The position numbers and the translations under genes were made by a program. A stretch of 64,000 nt of DNA from Adiantum capillus-veneris (taxonomy: Eukaryota; Streptophyta; Polypodiopsida; Polypodiales; Pteridaceae), in assembly GCA_014529385.2 (NCBI GenBank), contig CM043954.1:91231747-91295746 (forward strand). The letters are read 5' to 3'. Of this stretch, positions 9,976 through 21,900 are shown piece by piece; the first letter of the stretch is position 1; every line of letters begins with the position of its first letter. The notes under the pieces are model-generated. The model was not told where the DNA came from. It did not search any database and worked only from the letters and a program-made list of their open reading frames with translations.

Positions 9976-12357
9976 TGCTCGGGCTGCTTTGAAACATATC
10001 GGCAATGATCAAGCAAACACAACTATATATTTAAGAAAGAGAGAGAAAGGGGGAGGGGGTGCTTGTTGCATTAATACCTTCTTACAAATCTGTCATGACA
10101 AATCAAAGTGAAATTAGTATTTGTTCAACATAGCTTGCGTAAATTTCACCACAACACATCACAAGAAAAGCCACCCCAATCACTGTCTTAAAGCCAGGGG
10201 AGTCCTCTCCACCTTGTCGCCCTCTTACAGTATGTGGGATTTATGGCTAGATTGATGACAACACCAGAGACAAGCTATCAAGAACTTAACAAAAAACACC
10301 AAGACACTTACGCATCATTGTTGTCCATTACTTCACGTTGGAAGGGAGACAAAATATCCAAGCTTAGTCCAAATCCACCCTCCTTGATTCAGCAAATGTT
10401 GGGCTTACACTAGTAGGAGAAATGATAGATTTCCTACTCTCAATTGAATGATCACTCTCTCTCTTACAATGGCATAGAGTTCCCTTGCTAATCCCCTATT
10501 ACAACAAATGCACATGCATAAGACAATGAGCTTCCACTCAAGAGCTCCTTCTAGAGAGGTTGAGCTTGGCTTCTCAAGCTATAGCATAGTGCTCTTGCTT
10601 ATGGCTCCCCCTTTTGTGCTAGCTACACCCTCCTTTTATAGCAATTTTGAAGGCTAGGGTTACTCCTCTAACCATGGTTGGGTTAGATTTTCAGCAATTT
10701 ATCTAATTTCTTTTGCTTGGAATTATCAAGAAGTTGGTGAGGAAAGAGAGAGGAGAGAAATGGAGGTGATAGGACTTTTCATAGTGGGTTAGTGTTAGTA
10801 GAGTTAGTATTAATTTACAAATGGAATTGGATATTTAAAATGGGAGTATCCATGTAGGATACAAATAAGGAAGAGAAAACTCTTAAGAGGTAAGAAAAGG
10901 TGGCTTTCTTACAAGGTTGATGCTCCAAGTGTCTTGAGTAGCGCCGATTTTGACGCCTGTTGACGGTCCACTAGCTTTGATGGTACATTTTTTCTCCACT
11001 CTTGACCTTCCTTGAGAGACAAGGTAATTGAAGCTGAGTAATCAACCACCATGATGCTGTCTTTAAAGAGAAGAGGCTGAATTTTGTGGTTTTTTGATAG
11101 ATATGGGTAATTTGGAGGAGGAAAAATGAGACTAGGTGGTCAATTTTGGAATGGAATTGTGTGTGGGAGGTATAAGTTCACCATGGTTTCTCTTATTCTT
11201 CAAGTTTGAGGAGAAGGTGAGTAGTGTGCAGAGAGGAGTGGTGAGAGAGATGGGGATGATGAGTGGAGAAGTGTGTGTGAAAGAGGAAAATGATAAAGTG
11301 GAAGAGAGAGTGTGGCTGCATAGCATGGGAAAACTGGGGTCCACTAATAAAATCATAGCTCACAGCTCGTAGCTCAAAAAAATATGAAAAAATTTGAGGC
11401 AAAAGTTCAGCCCACGAGCTACAACTTTTGTTTGTATCACCTTTTCAAATTCGGAGAGCAAGTGAACTTTAAAAATTCAGCAAAACCGACCGTTTTTTTC
11501 CACTGCACAAGGTCCTTGTGGGGTCCTTCTTTGGATGATTCTTTTGAATACCTCCAAGAGTGAGCCCTCCATAGTGCATGTATGCATGCCACCTACCTTG
11601 ACCTTATTTGGTAGGTCTATAATTGAAGATATTGTTGAGATCATGATATAAGTGAATAGTACAACTAAGAAAATCAAATATTGAGGGGTCTAAAAAATAT
11701 GTACATGTCAAATATAAATAATATAGGTGGAAAAAATATAAAGGGGTCACAATAAATCTCTCTCATTATAAGTCTACCATAAAAAGATGAATATTTTTGG
11801 TGGTCTAATTTATGAGAGTAATAGAGAATATATTTAGGAAGGAAAAAATCACAATAGTGAAAAAAATATACACATAAATAGAACTAGTTTTTTTGGATTT
11901 TTGTTGGGATGGAGTTACACCAAATATAAGAGAAGCTTACATGAAAAAATTTCTATATGGAATAAAGAGTATGAAAAATGGTAAGAAAAATTGTGGTAAT
12001 GGTGAGACAATGTACAGAGCATAAATAACACACACCTAGGTAAAAATATTTAAATAAATACCAAAATAATTATGAAAAAATATTTTATTTAGGCCCTATA
12101 TACAATGAAATATTTACACACAAATGGGCCATAATATACTTATAATTTTTATTTTATTTTTTTTTTTTGGCTCAACTAGCCCAGTGACTAGCTAGCTGAG
12201 GGTTTTTTATTTCAGTAAGGAGATATGGGAAAAGTCCCCTAACTCACACGCACCTATATACAGTGAAATGGTAGGGATAGCCACAGTGTTTGGGTGATTT
12301 TGGTAGGGTGAGGTAACTCACTATGGCAATTACAGAGAGCCGAAAAAACGGCTATCA
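9665..12357 (-). repeat. Element B 3' LTR
   Basis: The repeat is 2693 bp and matches 23584-26266 with scattered substitutions and a different length of a GA microsatellite (about 9926-9972 here). In element orientation the LTR begins TGATAGCCGTTTTTTCGGCT, a 5-bp stem with a T6 loop right at the terminus. Small ORFs within it are present in both copies, but they are simple-sequence-rich and I do not regard them as genes. Confidence 0.92.
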
Positions 12358-12374
12358 TTAGCCCTCCCCCAGGA
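12358..12374 (-). other. Element B polypurine tract
   Basis: On the minus strand the bases just before the LTR read CCTGGGGGAGGGCTAA, a purine run that would prime plus-strand synthesis. Confidence 0.75.
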
Positions 12375-12385
12375 TGATGGTATAT

Positions 12386-13597
12386 TCATGTACCATCATA
12401 GAGCATCTTTTCCAAAGAGAGTGCTTCAGAGTCCTTGACGAGATCTTTATTGTTTGGCCCCTCAGAATTTTGGCTAGAGTTACACTCATGCTTCATGTAA
12501 CAATACTTACATGAGACAGTGGCCTTTTGACAGATCTTTGGTAGATCCTTTGGTAGAAGGCGACTCAAATAGGGCTTCAAGCGATACCCGTTTACTTTCC
12601 TGGAGTGCTCTTTACCATTCAAGTCCATAAGCTGATAGTAACTTGAATTGAAAACCTTCTTGACTATGTATGGCCCCTGCCATCTTGTTTCAAATTTGGC
12701 ATCAAAACGATTGTCAAGTCGATTGTCATACCTTAGCACAAGCTCTCCTTCCTTGATGCCTTTGTCCTTCAGTTTCTTGTCGTGCGTTTCTTTCGCTTGT
12801 GTGGCTTTCCTCTTGTAGCACTCGTATGCTGCTTCTCTTTTCCACTCAAGCTCCACTAACGTAAGAAGTCGATCCATCCATACCTCTTGATCATCTTGTG
12901 CTCCTTTGCCATGAAGTCCAATTGTTGGAATGTTGAGCTCGATAGGCTGCAAAGCCTCTTGACCATAGACCAAGTGAAATGGTGTGAACTCCGTGGCTTC
13001 CCTATATGTGGTTTGATATGCCCACAAGGCACCATCCAAGAAGTCATCCCATAATTTTGTCTTGTTTTGCACCATCTTTCTAATGATTCCTGCAATGACA
13101 CCATTAGCCTTCTCCACCAAACCATTTGACTGTGGGTAGTATGGTGTGCTATGACGATGTAGAATGTGAAGCTCTTCACAAACTTCTGTGAGCAAGCCCT
13201 TCCTAAACCCTGGACCATTATCAGAAACAATCTCCAAAGGTGTGCCAAATCTGCAACAAATGTGATTGTACACAAACTTGCTAATTGTCCTCTCATTCAC
13301 TCTTGCCACACTTTGAGCTTCCATCCACCTAGTCATATAGTCTACAGCCACTAGAATGTAGAGTTTACCATTTTTTGTCCTAGGCAGAGGAGCCATGGCA
13401 TCAATGCCCCACTTTTCAAAGGGTCCATTTGCAAGCACTATTTGCCTCGGGCCATGCACCAATCTTCTATTTCCATTTATCTGACAATTGTGACAGCTTT
13501 TACACCAATGTTGAACATCCACATGCAAGCTTGGCCAAACATACCCCGCAAGCAAAATCTTCTTCACAGTTGATTCTTGGGCAAAATGACCACCACA
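12386..13597 (-). pseudogene. pol: Element B integrase (C-terminal exon side of the C insertion)
   Basis: Integrase joins the DNA copy to the host chromosome. Reading from the C insertion: CGGHFAQESTVKKIL and CKSCHNC complete the zinc-binding module. The core follows with its acidic residues in WGIDAMAPL, IVSDNGPGF and LVEKANGVIAG (the D,D,E triad), and then FHLVYGQEALQP. The C-terminal part has WQGPYIVKKVF and HSRKVNGYRLKPYL, typical of non-chromodomain gypsy integrases. About 400 residues are uninterrupted. The frame runs on artificially into the LTR of C up to 13681. The missing N-terminal side (GLHEEAC) is at 18905. Confidence 0.9.
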
Positions 13598-13602
13598 TGC
13601 CT
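13598..13602. repeat. Target site duplication of element C (left)
   Basis: TGCCT at 13598-13602 recurs at 18905-18909, immediately outside the two LTRs of C. Confidence 0.92.
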
Positions 13603-13852
13603 TGTGCGCTCCTTGCCGCACTTTCGAAGCAAGGGACTTGCCAATACACCGTATGCGAGCCACAAACGGCTCCAAGCACACAACAAGCCTAAACTAGCAA
13701 GCTCAAGAAAACAAAGGGTGTGTCACTCACCGCTCTACGCTCGCCTTCGTGGTGGATTCCTCGCCGCGATGAAGAAGAAGCTGCAGTCGTGCCGCGCTCA
13801 ACCGCTTCGCCGCCGTCGTGCCTTCGTAATGCTCGATCGCACACACACTCTC

Positions 13853-13883
<31 letters not shown>

Positions 13884-14176
13884 AGGAGGTGAAGAAGAAG
13901 AAGATGGAGATGGAGCAAGAGCACTCTTCAATTGCACAAATGAGAGAATGAGTAAAAATTAGGTTTAGTTGGCTTTTATAGGAGCTCACCCCATTCACAC
14001 TTGGGCGCCCATGCTTAACCAACTAATCCCTTGAATGTCCAAGTTAAAGTGCGCCTCTCATCGACGATCACTCTACCTTTCCCTATTGGTCCGACAAGCC
14101 CGGTACCTGACTCTACCAAATACATAATACGCGTCCATCGTAGGTGATGGGTGTCCGTGTGCCGTGAGGGTTAACA
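13603..14176 (-). repeat. Element C 3' LTR
   Basis: The 574-bp repeat is bounded by TG...CA (TGTGCGCTCC to GGTTAACA on the plus strand) and is nearly identical to 18331-18904. It contains a TATA-like box and a (CT)n(CA)n stretch downstream of it. Confidence 0.95.
13971..13981 (-). promoter_or_regulatory. TATA-like box in element C 3' LTR
   Basis: The minus strand reads CTATAAAAGCC about 205 bp into the LTR. The related LTR of element D has ATATAAAA at the matching place, which supports a real core promoter. Confidence 0.65.
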
Positions 14177-14190
14177 TGCCCCCCTTCCTG
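14177..14190 (-). other. Element C polypurine tract
   Basis: The minus strand reads CAGGAAGGGGGGCA directly before the 3' LTR. Confidence 0.8.
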
Positions 14191-15805
14191 ATGTAGATTC
14201 CGTCCTCGGAAGCTATTGAGTTGAAGCTGGTTCGTCGAGGTGGAAGAGCATTTGAGATGAATGTCCTTAGCCTTCTTCAGTCACTGCAAAATCAAACAAC
14301 ATTGGCACAGTAATTGCATTCTCATAAAAAGCATATGCAGTTTTAGATAGAAAAATTGATTGGTCAAAGAATTTCAAACAATTTGTTAGCAATGAACATT
14401 AAATTGCAATGTAATCAAATGCATAAACAGATGTAAAGGTAAAAAATTAAACAAGTCTGGGGTCGCTAATTTGACGGTCGAAAAGCACTAGAGATCGAAT
14501 ATTAATACCATGGGTAAGCTTCTTAACTTTCTGTGGTCAATTAAGTTGTTTAATCGCGAGAGCCAAGTATTCATGTTCAAGGGCTGACTAGAGGCTATAT
14601 CTAGAAAACCTTGTAGTTAAGCTACCATAAAAGGAATTTCTCATGAAATCATCGCCTGACTGATTACTTTTTCTTTGACCCCCCAAGGTCTTTTCACAGT
14701 GATTCAATTATGATGTGTGTGCTTATTTTGTATGCCTTGGGTTTTTTGCTTTTCAAGGAAAAGCGCCCACACTGGGAACCTCTAGGGCTCTAGTACCATA
14801 GGCAATACATGTGAGTGAAGTACCAAATCAAGCTGAGATTTCTCTTCCAGCTTAAAATTTTACATTGTGGCACTTTGATTTTTTGTTTGTTCATTTTCAT
14901 CATTTTAATTTTGTAACTTTGGGGGGTCATATAACACTGTTACCCTCCCCAGGCTCATCACATTAGTAAACTCCCTTTATAATACTTAAGCTAAAGGTCG
15001 ATAGGGTTAAGCCCACTAGAAAGCCCTAGTACATTTCATACAATGCTGCCTAAATCGGATTAAGAACCTAAGTAACCATTGCTTATTAGGAAGGCATTCC
15101 CCATGGTATTAAGAGAAGATCTCTAATACCTAGCTTGGTCAAACTAGCTTAGTCGGACTGCTTGATTTTTAAACCTAGACAAGTGACTATGACAAAAGAT
15201 TACATTGAATTAAATGTTTGATACTAAGCAAATGCGGTGAATATTATGCTACCAGTCACAATCAAAGCAGACAAACATGGATGCAAAAAAGATAAGGGCA
15301 ATGCTAATGGACAAGAAACACCTGTTTGTGTTGATGGTCGCGCTTGATTTGAAGTGTGAACGAGAGAAAGGTTCCATGAAGGTCCAAATCCTATCAATAG
15401 CAACATGCTCCTGTACACACTAGGAAACAAAAACAATACCTCTAGGAGGCACATCAGTGGGAAAAGAGAGCTTCGCTAATCACTCAACTCTAAAACAGAA
15501 ACACTCCTATCGTACTAATCTTACCTACCCTCCATCACTCAAGTGATGAGGATCAAAGGTGTTTTATGGCATAGGTTTCCGTTTCACTGTACCAGATGTG
15601 ACATGTGTAGGTCTGAGTCAATGTTTTGACTTTAATGTGCATACTCGTTTGCTAATTGCTCTTGCTCTTTTTTTTTTTTTTTGTGAGTATAAAGCTTTAT
15701 ATGTACATTCCCTAAGATTGGTGATTGAGAGGTCAGGGAAAAAGGTTGAGAGGGAAACAAATGAATGATGACTGTCAGCAAACACTCCCCCCTTCCTTGG
15801 GTAGA
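14191..15805 (-). other. Element C 3' non-coding region
   Basis: This 1.6 kb between the ORF stop and the polypurine tract holds no ORF I can support and no recognisable gag or pol remnant. A T-run at about 15667-15682 is the only simple repeat of note. It may carry packaging or RNA-stability sequence, but nothing in it proves that. Confidence 0.5.
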
Positions 15806-17329
15806 TCATACCTTTTGAAATGAGCTTGTCACCCTTTGAAACCAATTGTTCCAGTTGGTAATAGGTGAGGATTTTTGCCAGTAGTTTTCTATTACCCTAG
15901 GTGCCTTGTCAAGCTGCAAGGGTGGTAAGGTACTCTCCCAGGATCGAACTTGAAGTGGTTCATTAGGTGATTCTTGAACACTGGGAGGTGTGGATTCTTT
16001 TGTAGCTTCATAGAGGTCCACTACTATAGATGGAGGCGGTGTAGAAGCTTTTACCTCTATGGATGTATTACATGATGAGCTAGAATCTTCATGGGACTCC
16101 CCCCTTCCTGAGCTAGGTGGAACAAATCGTTCTTTCTTTGGTACCCAAACTAGCTCGGGAGCAGGTGTGTAGCATTCTGTGATTTTTTTCTTTCCATGAT
16201 CATTGATTCGTTTTGGAACTAAGGGATTGGGCTCACTTGGGTCAGGTGATAGGTAAGAGCACAATCTACGTTTTGGCACCCAGATTTGATCATTTCCTTG
16301 ATAGTAGCCTTGGGCTTCCAATAGTCGTTTAGGGATCCATCGCAACATTTTCTTACTTTTCTTGGAGTGAGTGGTACGGTTCTTACTAGGTTTCCATTTT
16401 TTTGCATCAACCATGCTCACTACAGAGGTTTTAGGGACCCACTTGTATGTTTTCGCTGTTACATTAGGATGGTTCTTGTGTGTCTCAAGCTTTCTTTCAA
16501 CTACATTAGTTGAAGCTCTAGAGAGTTGGGCTATGGGGACGTATGGTTCAACCTCCTGGACATGCAACGTCTTGGGTTTTATTTCCTTGGGCAATATCTC
16601 AGGGACTATGGCTTGAGTGGTAGGGCTAAGAGTTGGTTTTTGCGTTGTAACACCCCCAGTCCCCCAATCAATAGTGCATTTGGTGGCTATCATCCACGTG
16701 CGGCCTAGGTTTATATTACCCTCCATAGTTCTAGTAGGCATGACCAAAAAGTCTTGAGCTACCACCCCATTGTCATAACTGACAGAAGTGTGCCAGATTC
16801 CAAAAACCGTAGTTTTTTTCTTGTTGACACCCTTGACTTGGATAATACTCTCAGATAGAGGTGGCTTCCCTAACTGACACCACACCCCATAGGATAGCAG
16901 ATTGTATTTAGCACCCGTGTCCAATAAGGCGTTATATAGCACTTTTCCATAGGCACTATTTAACTCAATGGGGTATCGTAGAGGTGTGTCAGAGTCCAAC
17001 CCATCCTCTTCGTGTGCTTCATTTGCATTAGGTTCCGAGCGAGTAGCTCTACCTAATGTTTCCATGAAACGGCTAAACATACTAGTACTAGGCTGTGGAG
17101 CTTCGGGAGGTGCATGGCCTTCTCTCTCAGTGTTTTGGTTAGGGTATGCTTCCATGATTTCTGAGTCGGAGGAGGAATCACTAGCGGCTATTTTAGGGTC
17201 TTGGGTGGTGCTACCTTGTGTCCCCGCTGAGGGTCTAGAGCTTATCGTGGATGGGTAATGGGTGTCCGTATGAACAGAGGCACCCTCAATATGCTCGTGT
17301 TCTAGCACCCGCCCAGAGCGTAAGTGCAT
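15806..17329 (-). CDS. Element C sole ORF: retropepsin-like domain with W-x-P-K repeat tail
   Basis: The intact ORF has 507 codons. Residues 1-100 (MHLRSGRVLE, TQGSTTQDP, RATRSEP) match the first ORF of element D. Residues 118-225 look like a retropepsin: ALLDTGAKYNLLS with the active-site D137-T-G, later NINLGRTWM in place of the usual L-G-R patch, and IDWGTG. Residues 297-398 carry W-V-P-K at 297, W-K-P-S at 312, W-I-P-K at 331, W-V-P-K at 350, L-V-P-K at 370 and W-V-P-K at 395, in a lysine-rich setting. A serine/proline-rich C-terminus follows. The same pair of modules lies downstream of integrase in element A (27201-28333). No RNA-binding knuckle is seen. Function is unknown; a particle or nucleic-acid-binding accessory protein is one guess. 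The start is the first ATG, supported by the match to D. Confidence 0.8.
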   Translation of the reverse strand: MHLRSGRVLEHEHIEGASVHTDTHYPSTISSRPSAGTQGSTTQDPKIAASDSSSDSEIMEAYPNQNTEREGHAPPEAPQPSTSMFSRFMETLGRATRSEPNANEAHEEDGLDSDTPLRYPIELNSAYGKVLYNALLDTGAKYNLLSYGVWCQLGKPPLSESIIQVKGVNKKKTTVFGIWHTSVSYDNGVVAQDFLVMPTRTMEGNINLGRTWMIATKCTIDWGTGGVTTQKPTLSPTTQAIVPEILPKEIKPKTLHVQEVEPYVPIAQLSRASTNVVERKLETHKNHPNVTAKTYKWVPKTSVVSMVDAKKWKPSKNRTTHSKKSKKMLRWIPKRLLEAQGYYQGNDQIWVPKRRLCSYLSPDPSEPNPLVPKRINDHGKKKITECYTPAPELVWVPKKERFVPPSSGRGESHEDSSSSCNTSIEVKASTPPPSIVVDLYEATKESTPPSVQESPNEPLQVRSWESTLPPLQLDKAPRVIENYWQKSSPITNWNNWFQRVTSSFQKV

Positions 17330-18308
17330 GTGCTTTTGATACCCTAAGGTGTCAAAAAAGCTGCTCTAGGAGGCCTTGTGACTAGTTTTTAGCGTGTTTT
17401 TTGTTTGTTTTTTTGCTAGATTTTTTAGAGCGTGTCGTGGAATGGGCCGTGTGATAGCTCAAAACGAGCGTATCGGTCAGAGGGTCGTGCCGTGCTTTAC
17501 AGCCCTCCGTTTGGTCACTCTATGCCCTCGGAATCCCTAAAACTGTCAATTTCTAGTAGGGAACTAGGCCCAAACTAGAAAGTCTAAGGGTGCAAGTGGG
17601 AAGAGAAAGGAGGAGAGTGGAGGACTTGTCCCACATGCTCTCATTCTCTCTTGAGGGAGTAGGGTATATATATAAGAGTGAGTCTAGTATATATCATAAG
17701 ACTGAGGACTGGGGCCTGGGCCTGGGCTTGGGCTTGGGCTTGGGCAAACCAACCCGTACGTTTTAAGAGTCACGTTTTTTATTTTCGAAAAATTACCAAC
17801 CTGTACGTTTTAAGAGTCACGTTTTTTATTTTCGAAAAATTTCGCCGCCCACTCGCTCGCGTTTTTTATTTCCGGTTTTTTTTTTTTTTTTTTTTTGAAA
17901 AAAAAAAATTCCCAAATTTTTATTTTTATTTTTTTTTCAAAAAACTTTTTTTTTTTTTTTTTTTGTTGACGCAGAAAAACGCAGAAATTAAAAAAATGCA
18001 AAAAAACGCAGAAATTGCAGAAAATGCAGAAAAAACGCAGAAATTGCAGAAAATGCAGAAAAAACGCAGAAATTGCAGAAAATTGACAGAAATGCGGAAA
18101 ATTGCAGAACTTGAAAACGCCGAACTTGAAAACGCAGAAATTGCAGAAATTGAAAAACGCAGACAATAGCAGAAATTGAAACTTGACAGCAATTGCAGAA
18201 AACGCAAAAAACAGAAATCTTCCACACACTCCTTCCCTGCCCTTTCCTATGATACAAATTGCACCACAAGGAAGCGTAAAGTGCTAACCGAGCTTAGTGT
18301 AGGGCATA
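17330..18308 (-). other. Element C 5' leader with simple repeats
   Basis: On the minus strand the leader starts with sequence alignable to D (ATGCCCTACACTAAGCTCGG in C, ATGCCCTGCATTAAGCTCGA in D). It then passes through a degenerate array of gcagaaattgcagaaaa-type units (about 17972-18215), facing T and A runs (about 17878-17963) and a hexamer array of GGGCTT/GGGCCT units (17707-17745). ORFs read through these repeats are low-complexity and not genes. Confidence 0.7.
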
Positions 18309-18326
18309 TCCCCGGCAGCGGCGCCA
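18309..18326 (-). other. Element C primer binding site (tRNA-Asp type)
   Basis: The minus strand reads TGGCGCCGCTGCCGGGGA, four T bases after the LTR end. It is close to the standard plant gypsy tRNA-Asp primer site. Confidence 0.88.
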
Positions 18327-18330
18327 AAAA

Positions 18331-18904
18331 TGTGCGCTCCTTGCCGCACTGTCGAAGCAAGGGACTTGCCAATACACCGTATGCGAGCCACAAACGGCTC
18401 CAAGCACACAACAAGCCTAAACTAGCAAGCTCAAGAAAACAAAGGGTGTGTCACTCACCGCTCTACGCTCGCCTTCGTGGTGGATTCCTCGCCGCGATGA
18501 AGAAGAAGCTGCAGTCGTGCCGCGCTCAACCGCTTCGCCGCCGTCGTGCCTTCGTAATGCTCGATCGCACACACACTCTCCCTCTCTCTCTCTCTCACAC
18601 ACACACACACAAGGAGGTGAAGAAGAAGAAGATGGAGATGGAGCAAGAGCACTCTTCAATTGCACAAATGAGAGAATGAGTAAAAATTAGGTTTAGTTGG
18701 CTTTTATAGGAGCTCACCCCATTCACACTTGGGCGCCCATGCTTAACCAACTAATCCCTTGAATGTCCAAGTTAAAGTGCGCCTCTCATCGACGATCACT
18801 CTACCTTTCCCTATTGGTCCGACAAGCCCGGTACCTGACTCTACCAAATACATAATACGCGTCCATCGTAGGTGATGGGTGTCCGTGTGCCGTGAGGGTT
18901 AACA
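18331..18904 (-). repeat. Element C 5' LTR
   Basis: It is 574 bp, the same length as the other LTR. Reading side by side shows one substitution and one compensating CT/CA unit change. Confidence 0.95.
18699..18709 (-). promoter_or_regulatory. TATA-like box in element C 5' LTR
   Basis: The minus strand reads CTATAAAAGCC, followed on the transcript side by CTCATTCTCTCATTTGTGC. This is the copy expected to drive the element transcript. Confidence 0.65.
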
Positions 18905-18909
18905 TGCCT
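18905..18909. repeat. Target site duplication of element C (right)
   Basis: TGCCT matches 13598-13602. With one copy and C removed, GLHEEAC joins GGHFAQ in frame. Confidence 0.92.
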
Positions 18910-21900
18910 CTTCATGCAAACCTTTTAGAATGGCTGGAATTTCCTCGGTAGTTGGTACTCTTCTGCACACTTGATCCTTCCCTCTTTGATAGAGGGAGCC
19001 TTCTAGGAAGAGATATGCGCTTGCCTTGTTTATGAGTCTCCTCTTCTGAGCTTTTGTGAAGTCTGGTGGAAACTCACCCTCCAAAATGTAGCCAATGATG
19101 GGAGCCAATGACTCCAATCCCTGGTACCTCGATTGCTTCACAGCAGCCGCCACCATGATGACCTGCACTTCTTTCTTTACACATGCAACGGCTTGTTGTG
19201 CAAGTAAATCAGCATCTTCATTTTGTTTCCTAGGAATATGATATAATTGCACCTCCTCAAATTGATTAAATAGCCTACGGATGGTATGAACTTTTGTCCT
19301 TAAGCTTTCATTCTTGCATGCCCAAATGCCTAAAATCTGTTTAACAATGAGAAGTGCATCTCCCTTTACCATGAGACGTTTTATCCCTTGGCCAATGCAC
19401 ATCTTCAAACCATGAAGTAGTGTGTCGTATTCTGCTTCATTGTTGCTAGTTGAACCTGGTAGATTGACCTTCTCTTTCATGACCACCTCTCCACTTGGGT
19501 TGAGCAATACTAGCCCTCCCCCTGCTTTCCCTGTGGCTCGACGAAAAGCTCCATCAAAGAACAAGGTAAAAGCATTAGGAATACTTTTTGGTGGTGGCAA
19601 TGGTAGGGTCTTTACTTGAGGCACCTTAATTTCCTTCTCATGTACCCTATAAGTGAGAATCTCTGCCAATTGTGCACGCACACTATCTTCTACCTTGAAA
19701 GAGTATTGGAACTCTTGCAACTCCATAATCCACTTTGAGATCCTAGTACTAAGATTCATTTGAGATGACACCCAAGGGAACAAATTTTCTGCAGTGAGAA
19801 TTACAAAAGGTTTTGGTAGCAGGTAGGATCTAAACTTTCTCACCGCAAACATGAGAGAAAGCATCATGAGTTCTGCTTCTGTGTAGTCTCTCTCCAAAGC
19901 ATTCATGACCCTACTAGCAAAGTAGATGGGTCGCATCCTTGTACTGTGGGGATCTTGTTGTAGCAACACAGCACCAATTGTTTCCCTTCCAACACTAGAG
20001 CTAACAAAGAATGTGTACTCCTAACAAGGAGGCATGAGTGTTGGTAGCTCTGACAAAATGACTTTAATGTTACAAAAATACTCTTCAATCTCATCAGACC
20101 ATGCAAATTCTACTTGTTGTGTCAACTTTTGCAAAGGATGAAGCAACTCCGAGGCTAAGTGAATGAAGCGTGACATATACTTCACCTTTTGAATGAATGA
20201 GATGACCTCCTTAAGACTCTTGGGTGATGGTAGCTCAATAAGAGCCTTTGCCTTTGAAGGATCCACTTCAATGCCTTTGTAAGAAACTTTATGACCAAGC
20301 AAGATTACTTCATCCTCACCTATATGGCACTTGTCGGGGTTGAGTTGACCTCCCATGTCGTAGAGCTTCTTTAAACCTTCTTCTACCCTTTGTAGATGCA
20401 ATGATTTTGAGCTATAAATACAGAAATCATCAATGAACACCCTAATGGACTTTCCAAAGAATGCTTGAAACACCATGTTCATGAAGCGTTGGAAAGTTGC
20501 AGGAGCATTTGTCATGCCAAATGGCATGACTCTAAAAGCATAACAACCCCAAGGAGTGATAAAGGTTGTTTTCAATTGATCCTCCAATGCGATACCTATT
20601 TGAAAGTAACCCGAGTAGCCATCACACACAGTGTACTTCTCATGACCAGCTACTTCATTTAGTATCTCATCCTGAAATGGGAGGGGAAAGTGATCTCTTT
20701 TTGTTGCTTCATTAAGTGGACGATAATCCACACACACCCTCCACTTGCCGTTTTTCTTAGGAGTGACAACAACGGGAGAGACCCACTCTGAATTCTCCAC
20801 TGGATAAATGAAACCTGCTGCTAGAAGCTTTCTTACCTCCTTGAGTAGAGCCTGCTCCTTAATGACTCCTAGCCTTCGTAGCTTTTGAGCCTTAGGTGTG
20901 GCCTCTGGCTTCAACTCAATCTTGTGTTGAACAACATCTACTCCACGCACATCGGTGTAGTCTTTAGAAAAAAGCCTCGGAAATTTCCTTAGCACACATT
21001 TGAACTCCTCTCTTTCATCCTTTGTAAGTGTTGTAGACAACATACCTTCTAACATTCCTTCATCTTCCACCTTTTGGTTCTCTTGGGAACTTACCTCTTC
21101 CAAACCTCGAGAAGAGGTCTCCTGGTTGTTTGGCTTAAACCTTACCCCCATGACTTCAATGGAGGACTCCTCTTCAGTAATGCTGCCGCTACTTTCTTCT
21201 TCTGAAGTGTTTTCAGTCCAATCTTCTTCCGTCTCACTTCGAGATGATTCTTCATGGAGCTCCTCTTGGCGTTGCTCCTTCATGTCAAAGACAACCTTCT
21301 TGTGATTGTCATTCCTGCAAATTAGCTTTCCAATCTCCCAATCCTGCAAAGCTCGCATTTTCATTAGCCATGGTCTTCCTAGGTTAAATGGGTAACCATT
21401 TCCCTTGGTAGACATGACATAGAAATCCACTGCCTTCTTAATGCCAAAGGCCTCCACAAAAACATTTTTACAAATGCCTATGCACCTAGCCTTGCTATTG
21501 TTTGCCATTTTCACTTTGATTTCAGGTGTCTCATGGATGTGTATGCTTAGTCTTTGCATGAGCCCTTCTGTCATGATGCAAATTTGTGCACCCCCATCCA
21601 CTAGACCTTTCCTAACCAATCTTCCTTTTATGTAACAATCTAGCACAGGTGTAATATCCTCGTTCATTTCAGCATGTGCAATTTTTACAACAGGAAAACT
21701 CTCTTTTACCTTTCTCCTAGTGCTAACTGCCTTTGTTAAATCCCTCCTAACTTGTGGGCATAATGCAAGAAACTGAGGCCATGAGATATCAAGACCCTTA
21801 CCTCGCATGTCTTCCAACAGGTTGTATGGAGCCATACCATGTCCAAGAGGGAAGTCTTGGAGATTGATACGACGTCGAGTCCTCTTAGCTTCCTTGGTCT

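Larger units (their letters stand above)
13603..18904 (-). mobile_element. Element C: young non-autonomous LTR retrotransposon inserted in B integrase
   Basis: This 5302-bp element has two 574-bp LTRs, a consensus tRNA-Asp primer site, a polypurine tract and perfect 5-bp target duplications. Its only long ORF is 507 codons with no RT, RNase H or integrase. The LTRs differ by one substitution (T/G at the 21st base) and a one-unit CT/CA microsatellite exchange, so it is the youngest insertion here. LTR, leader and N-terminal ORF sequence are related to element D, which carries gag-pol. C therefore probably moves using proteins of intact D-family copies. Confidence 0.93.

Noticed and set aside
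11132-11677. Small ORFs on both strands in element B LTR, repeated at 25041-25586
   Set aside because: Conservation simply reflects the LTR duplication. Composition is low-complexity and there is no domain.
17678-18269. ORFs rich in W-A, K-N-A-E or F-C-I-F-C in the C leader
   Set aside because: They arise from hexamer and gcagaaatt-type repeats plus homopolymers, occur on both strands, and are not shared with D.
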